Positions 26,219 to 35,238 are shown, numbered from the stretch's first letter. The stretch: 52,515 bases of DNA from Bacteroidota bacterium (GCA_029567325.1 JAKQLF010000248.1:1-52515); one strand, 5' to 3'. Numbers and translations: made by a program. Notes: generated from the sequence alone by a model not told the origin.

Positions 26219-26254
26219 GATATAAATTTTTATTTTTAATAATCAATTCGACTG

Positions 26255-26282
26255 TAGAAGGCTTATCTGAGTATATTTGTTC
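26255..26282 (-). promoter_or_regulatory. GAAC-N20-TCTA box upstream of YtxH gene
   Basis: Minus strand GAACAAAT begins at 26282 and TCTA ends at 26255, with exactly 20 bases between GAAC and TCTA. Same layout as the boxes at 7476, 8897 and 17372. Confidence 0.55.
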
Positions 26283-26410
26283 GATTTGTTGCTCATAAAA
26301 TTGATCAATTTATCACTGCAGAATGAGCGCTCTATATACATGAACAATATTGGTGAGAAAAACATTTTAAAAGCATAGTTAATATTTGAAAAAGAAATAA
26401 AAAATAAATC

Positions 26411-26941
26411 ATGAGCGATATAATTGATCAAGCCAAAGATTATGTAGAAAATGAAATCTTAGTTAATAAGGACGATCAACCACAAGAAATCATTAGTAAA
26501 TATGCTGTTTACTCTTCAGGATTAGGAATTTTACCTGGCAATATATTATCATCTGCTTCTCTAGGTTTGGTAGTCTATAAAATGGTAGATGATCTCAATA
26601 CTTTTTACAAAAGAAATACAGAAGATAAATCAAAAATCATCGTCTTTTCCTTGCTGTCAGGTGCAGTCTACATCACATTAAAAACTGTTTTAGACGCCTT
26701 TTTTGAAAAGGTCCCACAATTGCGGATGTTATCATCCATGGTATCTGGTGCGCTTTTAGCTCATTTGGTCATCACCATCACTGGGAAAATTGCTAACGGC
26801 ATACTAGCATCTAATAAACAACTTGAAGATTTAAATTTACAAATGCTGATTGGACACTTGAAAGAAATGGCAAGTTCAGGAGATTTGAAAAAGGAAGTAA
26901 TTGCTGCTTTTACAGACCGAAAAAAGCTTTCGTTTAAATAG
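26411..26941 (+). CDS. Uncharacterised membrane protein, 176 residues
   Basis: An N-terminal acidic amphipathic helix (IDQAKDYVENEILV) is followed by three hydrophobic segments (about 36-58, 76-95 and 105-130), then a charged helical tail. The alternation of small residues and the GILPGNILSSASLGLVVYKM segment recall DUF697-type membrane regions, but I cannot assign it. It is divergent from the YtxH gene. Upstream, GAAC at 26342-26345 is followed after 20 bases by TTTA, a weaker relative of the stress boxes. It converges with the UbiD gene 14 bases away. Confidence 0.75.
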   Translation: MSDIIDQAKDYVENEILVNKDDQPQEIISKYAVYSSGLGILPGNILSSASLGLVVYKMVDDLNTFYKRNTEDKSKIIVFSLLSGAVYITLKTVLDAFFEKVPQLRMLSSMVSGALLAHLVITITGKIANGILASNKQLEDLNLQMLIGHLKEMASSGDLKKEVIAAFTDRKKLSFK

Positions 26942-26955
26942 CTCCGTACTCCCAA

Positions 26956-28782
26956 TTATAATCCATAAAGATCGCCACCTTTAGCAAACATTTTATCCAC
27001 TCTGCTTGAAACCACAGGATCTGGAATCAATTCTGGTGCATGGTGTGTCTTGACTCTTGCGTCTATGATCAATGACCCATTGCATCCCCAATGCTTATGT
27101 TCTGAAAATGCCCCAACTCCATAGATATCGTGCGATGGATTACTTCTAGTAAAAGTAACCCACAAAAAGTTGTTGAGTGTGGCGGACGCAAATTCGGCAT
27201 CATCACACAATATGATCAAAGGAATACCCTCTAGGCTGAGGGTTGATAAGTTTGCAATGAGTGCTTGAATCTCATTCTCGGCTTGTTGCTGATTTGCCCA
27301 TTTTTGGAATGACAACATCCACACACCGGGCATCGCAAAAAAAGCAGCTTTAACACCAGGCAAACTTCGATCTAATTTGAACTCTTTCCATAATGATCTT
27401 TTGATTGCTCCTCTACAAGCGATGACCAACTTTGATCCTGCATTCCACCCCGAACCAGAATAATCCAAGGTATCAATCGTGGTTTTGGTTTGAAAATGCA
27501 AGTCTCTTCGCCAATCTACCCTTTGCAAAAAGTGTTGGAAAAATGGACTGATGTGATGGGCACTGATTTTGGGATCATCATCTTCTGCTGCAATGAATAA
27601 ATACTTTGCCAATGAGGTTTGTCCTGACCCCAATATACGATTTGCGATCGTGAGTATTTCTTCAGGAGCCTTTTCCCTGAAGGGCATATATCGTTCTTTA
27701 CCCACCGCCAATAAAAGCGGATGTACTCCAGCTGCATCCACCGCATTGATAGAAACCAGCCCAGGAAACTCTCCGGCTGTTAAATCTTCAACCAACTTGT
27801 GAATGAGGTATCCAAAACTACTGTCTTCTTGAGGCGGTCTACCCACAACAGTAAAATGCCAAAGGGCGTCCTTTCTGTGGTAAACTCTATCGACCTTCAT
27901 CATTGGAAAATCATGTTGCAAACTATAATAGCCAATGTGGTCGCCAAAAGGACCTTCCGGCATTTTGCGATCTTTTTGTATGGTACCAGTGATGACAAAG
28001 TCTGCATCTGACGAGACAATGTGCCCCTGATCATCCTTGAAATATCTAAATCTACGTCCTGCCAACATGCCTGCAAAGGTCAACTCTGTAATAGTCTCTG
28101 GCATCGGCATGATGGCAGAAAATGCATGAGCTGGCGGACCACCTACAAAAATGCTACACCTGAATGGTTCGTCACTCTCATTATATAAAGTATGATGGTT
28201 GCCAATTCCTCTATGGATTTGATAATGAAGGCCTATTTCTCCATCCAACTTATAATCATTGCCGCTTAGCTGTATGCGATACATGCCTAAATTGCTCTGC
28301 ATAATGTTTTGCACACCTGGCGCCATGGTAAATACTTGAGGCATGGTGACAAAAGCTCCCCCATCCATCGGCCAAGACTTGATTAATGGGAGTTTACTGA
28401 TTTGCGTTGTGCCGTAAGCAACAGGTTTGTCAAAAAACGAACGCATCGGCAAGGCAGTCAAAGCTGTAAAAGGAGCTCCCAAATATTTGAGTGGTGATTT
28501 CAAAAATCTAGATGGATCAGCCTTCAACTCTATGACCTTTTTTATCTTATCATAGGTCTTTCTGAATAAAAAGTCTGTACGCTCATAAGTACCATAAATA
28601 TTTGAAACAGCTTGAAAAGGACTTCCTTTTATTTTTTCAAATAAAATAGCGGGACCGTTTTTATCAAAAATCCTTCTATGAATTTCTGCGACTTCCAAGT
28701 CACCATCCACTTCAGATTTGACTCTGATGAGCATTTGGTGTTTCTCCAAATCTATTACTGTTTCTCTTAGATTTTTGTACAT
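26956..28782 (-). CDS. UbiD-family decarboxylase
   Basis: A 608-residue protein of the UbiD family of prenyl-FMN decarboxylases. Typical segments are YRIQLSGNDYKLDGEIGLHY, the FVGGPPAHAFSAIMPMPET block, GPFGDHIGYYS (metal and cofactor-binding Glu/His region), and the C-terminal WGCNGSLIIDARVK. The length fits the Bacteroidetes menaquinone-biosynthesis decarboxylase branch, but substrate assignment is inference. No UbiX-type flavin prenyltransferase gene is in the window. It is divergent from lpxD. Confidence 0.88.
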   Translation of the reverse strand: MYKNLRETVIDLEKHQMLIRVKSEVDGDLEVAEIHRRIFDKNGPAILFEKIKGSPFQAVSNIYGTYERTDFLFRKTYDKIKKVIELKADPSRFLKSPLKYLGAPFTALTALPMRSFFDKPVAYGTTQISKLPLIKSWPMDGGAFVTMPQVFTMAPGVQNIMQSNLGMYRIQLSGNDYKLDGEIGLHYQIHRGIGNHHTLYNESDEPFRCSIFVGGPPAHAFSAIMPMPETITELTFAGMLAGRRFRYFKDDQGHIVSSDADFVITGTIQKDRKMPEGPFGDHIGYYSLQHDFPMMKVDRVYHRKDALWHFTVVGRPPQEDSSFGYLIHKLVEDLTAGEFPGLVSINAVDAAGVHPLLLAVGKERYMPFREKAPEEILTIANRILGSGQTSLAKYLFIAAEDDDPKISAHHISPFFQHFLQRVDWRRDLHFQTKTTIDTLDYSGSGWNAGSKLVIACRGAIKRSLWKEFKLDRSLPGVKAAFFAMPGVWMLSFQKWANQQQAENEIQALIANLSTLSLEGIPLIILCDDAEFASATLNNFLWVTFTRSNPSHDIYGVGAFSEHKHWGCNGSLIIDARVKTHHAPELIPDPVVSSRVDKMFAKGGDLYGL

Positions 28783-28916
28783 AAATATTTCTTTACGGCC
28801 ATTTGTACCACTACAAACAAAACATTCTGTTAAAAAGATTGAGAAAACCCAACGTTTTTTTGTTATATAAACGTCAAAAATAACCGAACAAACCTATTTT
28901 TCAAATCTCTAGGACT

Positions 28917-28924
28917 TATCTTTG
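28917..28924 (+). promoter_or_regulatory. Candidate -7 box directly before lpxD
   Basis: TATCTTTG, a full TAnnTTTG match, ends only 5 bases before the lpxD ATG at 28930. If used, the transcript would start at or next to the ATG, that is, an almost leaderless mRNA. Confidence 0.4.
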
Positions 28925-28929
28925 CATCA

Positions 28930-29994
28930 ATGAATATTACCGTAGAACATATTGCACAGTTGCTCGATGGAATCGTAGAAGGAAATCCTGCTCTAAAAAT
29001 ACATGCCCCTTCCAAAATTGAAGAAGGCTTTGAGGGCTCCATCGCCTTCCTATCCAACCCTAAATATGAACATCATCTTTACAATACTAAGGCTAGTGCC
29101 GTTTTGGTTTCCAAAGAGTTGGTTTTACTTGCTGATGCTCCCTGTACTTTGATAAGAGTGGACAATGTATACGATTCTTTGGGTGTTTTATTGGAGCATT
29201 TCAAAGACGAGATCAATCCAGAAGATCAAGAGATTTCTGATTTGGCATTTGTAGATCAAAGTGCACAAATTGGGAAAAATAGTGGCATAGGAAAATTTAC
29301 CACCATAGGAAAATTTACCACCATAGGTAGATTGGCTATCATCGGTGATAATTGCACGATCGGTGACCAAGTATTTATTGACAAGCAGGTAAGGATTGGT
29401 AACAATGTAATCATTTATCCTGGGGTGAAAATATATCACAAATGTGTAATTGGAAATGATTGCATCATCCATGCCAATACTGTGATAGGTAGCGACGGAT
29501 TTGGTTTTGCCCCCAAAGAAGATGGTACTTTTTCCAAACTGCCCCAAATAGGCAATGTGGTAATAGAGGATAATGTAGAGATAGGTGCTTGCACAGTGAT
29601 TGATAGAGCGACCATGGGTAGCACCATTATTTCAAAAGGTGTAAAACTAGATAACTTGATCCAAATAGCTCATAATGTAGCTGTAGGAGAAAACACAGTA
29701 ATAGCTGCACAAACAGGAATAGCTGGAAGCACAACGGTTGGAGAATCCTGTATGATCGGAGGACAAGTAGGTCTTGCTGGCCATATTAAAATTGCCAATA
29801 AAACGTTGATCCAAGCAAAATCTGGTATTTCTGCAAATATTACTGAGGAGGGTAGAAAATTATATGGATATCCAGCTCTAGAATATCAGAATTACCTTAA
29901 ATCATATGCATACTTCAAGAATTTGGACCAGATCGTAGATAAAATCAGGTCATTAGAAAAAGAAGTTGATAAATTACGCCAGAATAAAGATTAA
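28930..29994 (+). CDS. lpxD: UDP-3-O-(3-hydroxyacyl)glucosamine N-acyltransferase
   Basis: A 354-residue trimeric acyltransferase of lipid A synthesis; it adds the N-linked hydroxyacyl chain to UDP-3-O-acylglucosamine. The N-terminal uridine-binding domain has SIAFLSNPKYEHHLYNTKAS. A left-handed beta helix of hexapeptide repeats covers about 100-310, with the catalytic His in IQIAHNVAVGENT, and the C-terminal helix ends the protein. The repeat GKFTTIGKFTTIG at about 120-132 is an exact local duplication of one hexapeptide turn. It is the first gene of the run lpxD, lpxC-fabZ, lpxA, ABC ATPase, lipoprotein, with short gaps and one overlap. Confidence 0.95.
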   Translation: MNITVEHIAQLLDGIVEGNPALKIHAPSKIEEGFEGSIAFLSNPKYEHHLYNTKASAVLVSKELVLLADAPCTLIRVDNVYDSLGVLLEHFKDEINPEDQEISDLAFVDQSAQIGKNSGIGKFTTIGKFTTIGRLAIIGDNCTIGDQVFIDKQVRIGNNVIIYPGVKIYHKCVIGNDCIIHANTVIGSDGFGFAPKEDGTFSKLPQIGNVVIEDNVEIGACTVIDRATMGSTIISKGVKLDNLIQIAHNVAVGENTVIAAQTGIAGSTTVGESCMIGGQVGLAGHIKIANKTLIQAKSGISANITEEGRKLYGYPALEYQNYLKSYAYFKNLDQIVDKIRSLEKEVDKLRQNKD

Positions 29995-30036
29995 CACAAC
30001 AAATCCATTTGAGATCGAGAAAACTTTCTTGCAATC

Positions 30037-31425
30037 ATGAAGAAAAAAACACTTAAAGAAGCAATTGAAATAGAAGGCATTGGTCTTCATACAGCCAAGC
30101 ACACTACGGTTAAAATCAAACCACAAGATGCTGGTGGGATAAAATTTAAAAGAACCGACTTATCGCCAGAAGTTGTGATTGCTGCAGATCCTGCACACGT
30201 TACCAAAACATCTCGCAGCACTACTATTGAGCAAAACGAAGCATCCATTACAACCATCGAACATTTGATGGCTGCTTTAAGAGGCATGGGTGTTGACAAT
30301 GCTATGATTGAGGTTGATAATGAAGAGATTCCGATTTTAGACGGGAGTGCTAAATTTTATGTAGACAAAATCAATCAAGTTGGTTTAGTTGAATTAAATG
30401 ATGACATAGAAGAGTTTATCATAGAAGAGCCCATCAGTTTAAGAGATGAATCTACGGGTTCTGAAATCATTGCGCTTCCCAGTGATAAATATGAGTTGCA
30501 TGTCATCATTGATTTCCCTGGAGCTGCTGTAGACGAACAAACTGCAGGTATCCATAACTTGGCAGATTTTGAAACTGAAATAGCCCCTTGTCGCACATTT
30601 GTTTTCACCAATGAATTGGAACATTTATTAGCGCATAATCTCATCAAAGGGGGTGATCTATCGAATGCTTTGGTCATCTCTGAAAAAGGTATGACCCAAG
30701 AAAAATTGGATAATCTCACATCCAAGTTTGGCTTACCAAGTCATAGAATCAATCCCAATGGCATAATCAACAATACAGAACTCCACTTCAATAATGAATT
30801 GGCAAGGCACAAATTATTGGATCTAATTGGTGATCTCGCATTGGTTGGTAAACACATTAAAGGAAAAATTATAGCCATCAAACCAGGTCACAAAATCAAC
30901 ACAGATTTTGCAAGGATACTTAAGAAAAAAGCCCTTGAGCAAAGAAAACTCAAAGGAATTCCGTTGTACGATCCAGATCAAACACCGATCATGGATATTG
31001 AAAAAGTAAAATCCTTACTGCCTCATAGATATCCTTTTTTGATGGTTGACAAAATTATTGAAATGTCTCCCAATCACGTTGTGGGCGTGAAAAACGTTAC
31101 AGTAAATGAAGCCTTCTTCCAAGGCCATTTTCCAGAAAACCCTGTTTTCCCTGGAGTACTGCAAATGGAAGCATTGGCTCAAACAGGAGGCATTTTAGCC
31201 CTATCAAATGTAGAAGAACCAAAAAAATGGGACACTTACTTTTTGAAAATGGATAATGTAAAGTTTAAGGCGAAGGTAGTGCCGGGCGACACATTGTTGC
31301 TCAAAATGGAACTATTAACACCTATCAGAAGGGGAATCGTACACATGCAAGGTACTGCTTATGTTGGCAGTAAATTGGTAAGTGAAGGAGAATTGATCGC
31401 TCAAATCATAAAAAGGCCAGAATAG
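30037..31425 (+). CDS. lpxC/fabZ: Bifunctional UDP-3-O-acyl-GlcNAc deacetylase / 3-hydroxyacyl-ACP dehydratase
   Basis: A 462-residue fusion. Residues 1 to about 305 form LpxC, the zinc deacetylase that commits to lipid A: zinc His in TTIEHLMAAL, then ARHKLLDLIGDLAL with the second zinc His and the Asp. Residues about 315-462 form FabZ, the hot-dog-fold dehydratase of fatty acid synthesis: LPHRYPFLMVDKI and the active-site His and Glu in GHFPENPVFPGVLQMEALAQ. The fusion is known in Bacteroidetes and couples acyl supply with lipid A synthesis. The gene begins 42 bases after lpxD. Confidence 0.96.
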   Translation: MKKKTLKEAIEIEGIGLHTAKHTTVKIKPQDAGGIKFKRTDLSPEVVIAADPAHVTKTSRSTTIEQNEASITTIEHLMAALRGMGVDNAMIEVDNEEIPILDGSAKFYVDKINQVGLVELNDDIEEFIIEEPISLRDESTGSEIIALPSDKYELHVIIDFPGAAVDEQTAGIHNLADFETEIAPCRTFVFTNELEHLLAHNLIKGGDLSNALVISEKGMTQEKLDNLTSKFGLPSHRINPNGIINNTELHFNNELARHKLLDLIGDLALVGKHIKGKIIAIKPGHKINTDFARILKKKALEQRKLKGIPLYDPDQTPIMDIEKVKSLLPHRYPFLMVDKIIEMSPNHVVGVKNVTVNEAFFQGHFPENPVFPGVLQMEALAQTGGILALSNVEEPKKWDTYFLKMDNVKFKAKVVPGDTLLLKMELLTPIRRGIVHMQGTAYVGSKLVSEGELIAQIIKRPE

Positions 31426-31458
31426 CGTTTTTTAATCATTAAATCAGAGTATTACAAA

Positions 31459-32253
31459 ATGGAAGTAAATTTCAAAATGGTAGAAATCGATCCACTGGCT
31501 AAAATAGCTGACAATGTAGAGATTGGTTCATTTACGTGCATCGCTGGTGATGTAGAAATTGGTGAAGGCACTTGGATCGGACCTCATGTCACCATTCTGG
31601 ATGGTGTCCGCATTGGTAGAAATTGCAAAATTCATCCAGGGGCTGTTTTAGGTGGAATTCCACAAGATTTGAAGTTTAAAAATGAGTATTCCTTACTGGA
31701 GATTGGAGACAATGTCACTGTAAGAGAATATTGTACCCTAAATCGTGGTACGAAAGATAAAGGCACAACAAAAATTGAAAACAATTGTCTGATCATGGCC
31801 TATGTTCACATAGCACATGACTGTCAAATTGGTAAAAATTCAATTCTTGCTAATAGTGTAAACCTAGCTGGGCACATCTCAATAGGAGAACATGTCGTTA
31901 TTGGCGGTATGTCTGCCGTCCATCAATTTGTAAAAATTGGAGACCATGCTATGATTGGTGGCGGGTCTTTGGTAAGAAAAGATGTTCCTCCTTATGTCAA
32001 AGCTGCAAGAGAACCTCTGGCATATGCAGGAATAAATTCTGTTGGCCTGAGAAGAAGAGGATTTACTACAGAAGACATCAATATGATCCAAGACATTTAT
32101 CGATATCTGTTTGTAAAAGGATTTAATACGCGCCAAGCCATCGGAATGATAGAAACACAATTGCCTTCTTCCGAATACAAAGACATCATTTTACAATTTA
32201 TCAATGATTCTGATAGAGGATTGATGCGCGGATTCAGGCAAAATTTGGGATAA
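31459..32253 (+). CDS. lpxA: UDP-N-acetylglucosamine O-acyltransferase
   Basis: A 264-residue hexapeptide-repeat acyltransferase, first step of lipid A synthesis (transfer of a hydroxyacyl chain to UDP-GlcNAc). Visible: hexapeptide coils from IDPLAKIADNVEIG, PQDLKFKNEYSLLEIGDNVT, the catalytic His in MAYVHIAHDCQIG, the GMSAVHQFVKIGDHAMIGGG block, and the helical C-terminus (GLRRRGFTTEDI). A second ATG at 31477 is an alternative start. Its stop codon overlaps the start of the next gene by one base (TAATG). Confidence 0.95.
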   Translation: MEVNFKMVEIDPLAKIADNVEIGSFTCIAGDVEIGEGTWIGPHVTILDGVRIGRNCKIHPGAVLGGIPQDLKFKNEYSLLEIGDNVTVREYCTLNRGTKDKGTTKIENNCLIMAYVHIAHDCQIGKNSILANSVNLAGHISIGEHVVIGGMSAVHQFVKIGDHAMIGGGSLVRKDVPPYVKAAREPLAYAGINSVGLRRRGFTTEDINMIQDIYRYLFVKGFNTRQAIGMIETQLPSSEYKDIILQFINDSDRGLMRGFRQNLG

Positions 32254-32873
32254 TGGATTTGGTCCTCAACAACATCTCCAAAAGATTTGCTTTTCAAACC
32301 ATTTTGTCTAATATCGATGTTACATTTTCAAAAGGGTCAACTACTGGAATTTCTGGAAGAAATGGTTCAGGTAAATCAACTTTACTAAAAATAGTTTCTG
32401 GACATATGAGTCCATCTGTAGGCAACATTGCTTATACGATAGACAATAAGACCATTCCTGGAGATGAAGTTTACAAACACCTGGTGTTTTCTGCACCTTA
32501 TATAGATCTTCCCCCTTATTTTTCTATCAATGAATTACTTACACATTACGGTAAGTTTAAAAGTGTAAAAATTAAAGACACGCTGGAGTTCATTGATTTT
32601 TGTGAGTTACCCCCTGTTAAAGACAAACATATCGGATTTTTTTCCAGCGGGATGAAACAAAAAGTATCCATAGCCTTGGCTTTGATTACGCAAACCAGTT
32701 TACTCATGCTGGATGAACCAACCTCTTATTTTGACCAAGAAGCCAAAATATGGTTTTATAAAAAATTGAGTGAAGTAGAAGACACAACGACCATTATCGC
32801 ATCCAATGAAAAAGAAGATTTCAAAACTGCTTCCAGAATATTGGAATTGAAAGATAAATACCTCACAACTTAA
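32253..32873 (+). CDS. ABC transporter ATP-binding protein
   Basis: A 206-residue stand-alone ATPase. Walker A is GRNGSGKST (about residues 35-43), the signature is FSSGMKQKVSIALA, and Walker B with catalytic Glu is LLMLDEPTSYFD. No permease is encoded nearby. It is translationally coupled to lpxA (1-base overlap), so a role tied to envelope lipid handling is possible but not shown. It is shorter than LptB and lacks its hallmarks, so I do not call it that. Confidence 0.9.
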   Translation: MDLVLNNISKRFAFQTILSNIDVTFSKGSTTGISGRNGSGKSTLLKIVSGHMSPSVGNIAYTIDNKTIPGDEVYKHLVFSAPYIDLPPYFSINELLTHYGKFKSVKIKDTLEFIDFCELPPVKDKHIGFFSSGMKQKVSIALALITQTSLLMLDEPTSYFDQEAKIWFYKKLSEVEDTTTIIASNEKEDFKTASRILELKDKYLTT

Positions 32874-32891
32874 CTTCATAAATAATACACA

Positions 32892-33509
32892 ATGAAATAC
32901 GCGATTTTTCTTTTTTGTAGTTTAATCATCTTTTCTTGTAAAGACAACAGCCCACAACCTGCTGATTTAGTTGGAAACTATACAGTAGAAGCTAAACTAA
33001 AAGAAAAAGTGATCGATACGGAAGCCATCAAAGACACGATAGCAAAGGCTATGGAAGAGGCGTCTAAAGAAATAGAAAAAGCTCGAAAAGAACTTAATGA
33101 GGACTTGGATCTAAGTAATATTGACACTACGACTTTGGAGGGAAAAATGGAGTATATTGGAAAATCTTTCGGAGCAAAAATGGGAAATCTTGGTTTGGAA
33201 ATGGGAGATTTGGGCAAAGATCTCGGTGGTATGGTTGGAGAATTAGCTGGAACAGGATTGTCACTTTCAGAACAATTGTTGCGAAATGTGAAACTTGACG
33301 TGGAACTTCAAGCTGATGGAGACGTTAAAACTTCGAGTAAATTCATCAATTTTGGCTTGGATAATGCTAAGTGGCGCGTTGAAAATGATGAATTCATTGT
33401 GGTAAAACCGGAAGACTCACAACCCGATCATTTCAAAATCATAGAAAGAAACGATACTGGTTTTTCAATAGAAAAAGATAAAGTAATACTTCACTTTACT
33501 AAAAAATAA
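32892..33509 (+). CDS. Lipoprotein of unknown function
   Basis: A 205-residue protein with a lipoprotein signal (IIFSC, lipidated Cys16). A charged, helical region at about 45-85 (AMEEASKEIEKARKEL) is followed by a Gly/Met/Leu-rich stretch (GKSFGAKMGNLGLEMGDLGK and on) that may be amphipathic, and a beta-rich C-terminus (KWRVENDEFIVV). No family recognised. It is last in the lpx run, 18 bases after the ABC ATPase gene, so probably cotranscribed. Confidence 0.8.
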   Translation: MKYAIFLFCSLIIFSCKDNSPQPADLVGNYTVEAKLKEKVIDTEAIKDTIAKAMEEASKEIEKARKELNEDLDLSNIDTTTLEGKMEYIGKSFGAKMGNLGLEMGDLGKDLGGMVGELAGTGLSLSEQLLRNVKLDVELQADGDVKTSSKFINFGLDNAKWRVENDEFIVVKPEDSQPDHFKIIERNDTGFSIEKDKVILHFTKK

Positions 33510-33562
33510 TGTGGATTCTGATTTATATAAAAAATGATGAATTCCTAAATTTCGAGATAATT

Positions 33563-34216
33563 TTAAAACATTGACCTTCTGCCAATTACGCTACAGATTG
33601 GGCAAACGTTGGCATCATGACCTCTGGCCGGGCAATATTGGCGGCCAAAAAATATGATTTGTAGGTGAATTTTATTCCACGTTTCTTCAGGAAACAACTT
33701 TTTTAAATCTGCTTCAGTCTTTTCAACATTTTTTCCAGTTGATAGACACCAACGCTCTGCTAATCTATGGATGTGCGTATCTACGGGAAATGCAGGAAAG
33801 CCAAATGCTTGTGACATGACTACGCTCGCTGTTTTGTGTCCGACCCCAGGAAGGGCTTCAAGTTCTTCAAAACTTTGAGGAACCACTCCCCCATGTTTTT
33901 CAATTAACAATTGAGATAAATCATAAATTGCTTGTGACTTGCGGGGAGATAGACCACATGGTTTGATAATCGCAGCTATTTCTGGAACAGAAGTTTTAAT
34001 CATAGCTTGTGGAGTATCTGCCAATTCAAACAAAAAAGGGGTCACTTTATTAACGCGCTCATCGGTACACTGCGCAGATAATAAAACAGCAATCAACAAA
34101 GTATAGGGATCTTTGTGTGCTAATGGAATGGGAGTCGTAGGATATAACTCCTCCAATTTTGCAAGCACAAAGTTTGCTCTTTGCTTTTTGCTCCAGTTTC
34201 TACCGTCTTCTACCAT
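33563..34216 (-). CDS. nth: Endonuclease III-type DNA glycosylase
   Basis: A 217-residue HhH-GPD base-excision repair enzyme (thymine glycol and other oxidised pyrimidines). The helix-hairpin-helix with catalytic Lys is LEALPGVGHKTASVV and the catalytic Asp is in FPVDTHIHRLAERW. The C-terminal iron-sulfur region is unusual: Cys195, Cys205 and Cys208 are visible (YCPARGHDANVCPIC) and no fourth Cys follows, whereas the usual pattern is C-x6-C-x2-C-x5-C. Its start overlaps the stop of the acyl-CoA reductase gene (TAATG). Confidence 0.92.
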   Translation of the reverse strand: MVEDGRNWSKKQRANFVLAKLEELYPTTPIPLAHKDPYTLLIAVLLSAQCTDERVNKVTPFLFELADTPQAMIKTSVPEIAAIIKPCGLSPRKSQAIYDLSQLLIEKHGGVVPQSFEELEALPGVGHKTASVVMSQAFGFPAFPVDTHIHRLAERWCLSTGKNVEKTEADLKKLFPEETWNKIHLQIIFFGRQYCPARGHDANVCPICSVIGRRSMF

Positions 34217-35238
34217 TATATTTGATTCAAAAAGTGAATGGTATCAATATTGTCGGCGTAATCCCAAAGTTCTGGTGTTTGTGCAAAGCCTGGTAAAATT
34301 GTCTGGACAAAAGCCAGTGGTTTACTAGAGACAACACATTGTATTTGATCTGAAAACGGCAAAATCTTTGATTCCAAATCTGCCTCGTCATCATAGAATT
34401 CGTAATTTAATGTAGCAATGCGAGAAGCAAGACTTGCATCTTCACACAACATCACCGACCCATTATTTAGATACTTGATTCTATTCAACATATTTACAGC
34501 AATGTTGTAGTCAAAATTATTTTTGTATTTGTCGTGCAGATTCACAAAATTAAATTCGTGCAGACCTTCCATGATCATATCCAATGGAAAATTACGGGGT
34601 ATGAGCAGTTTAGAAACATTTCTACAACCAAGACCGAAGTGGATGAAAATATCTTTCCCCAATTTGAGGATGGTTTCGCGGTTATCTTCGACATGCAGGA
34701 CACCAATGGAATTCCTGTGTTTGCGTATGATGTGAGGCTGTTTTGCAAAGTATGTCTCAAAATACCTAGCCGAATTATTACTGCCTGTCGCAATGACCCC
34801 ATCCATATTGTTGAGTCGTTCCACAAATTCAAAATAGGCTTGAGCGTTTGGGTTGATGGTTATGAGTTTAGAAAATAATGCTTTGATAAGCACACTATCC
34901 TTTTCACTCAATTTGATGTGGGCAATATGATCTGTAACAAAACAAGATAGAATATCATGAAAACCAACCAATGGTAAATTGCCAGCTAAAATCAATCCAA
35001 TTTTTTTACCCCCAATTTTTGCTTCTAAATCATAAGAAGCGAGCCATTGCTCTAGTTTAAAGCTGTCTAACATATAGTCTCGCACACCCTCTAAAGCAAA
35101 AATGATATTTTCTTTATTGAACCAACGGTTATGGGCCATTGCCAACTCAATTTGCTCAGTCCAATATTCATCATTGAAATCTGTTAAAGATTGGCCCAAA
35201 GCAGCAAGTGCAGATTTTTTTTCACCCAAAGTCATCAT
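34216..35238 (-). CDS. Acyl-CoA reductase (LuxC-like)
   Basis: A 340-residue protein of the LuxC/acyl-CoA reductase family (PF05893-like). Characteristic are KKIGLILAGNLPLVGFHDIL near the middle of the N-terminal half, VIATGSNNSARYFETYF, HRNSIGVLH, and the conserved FGLGCRNVSKLLIPRNF with the presumed active-site Cys. It would reduce a fatty acyl thioester to an aldehyde, but the physiological substrate is unknown. Its ATG overlaps the stop of the pseudouridine synthase gene (ATGA), and its own stop overlaps nth, so the three genes form a tight operon. Confidence 0.88.
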   Translation of the reverse strand: MMTLGEKKSALAALGQSLTDFNDEYWTEQIELAMAHNRWFNKENIIFALEGVRDYMLDSFKLEQWLASYDLEAKIGGKKIGLILAGNLPLVGFHDILSCFVTDHIAHIKLSEKDSVLIKALFSKLITINPNAQAYFEFVERLNNMDGVIATGSNNSARYFETYFAKQPHIIRKHRNSIGVLHVEDNRETILKLGKDIFIHFGLGCRNVSKLLIPRNFPLDMIMEGLHEFNFVNLHDKYKNNFDYNIAVNMLNRIKYLNNGSVMLCEDASLASRIATLNYEFYDDEADLESKILPFSDQIQCVVSSKPLAFVQTILPGFAQTPELWDYADNIDTIHFLNQI

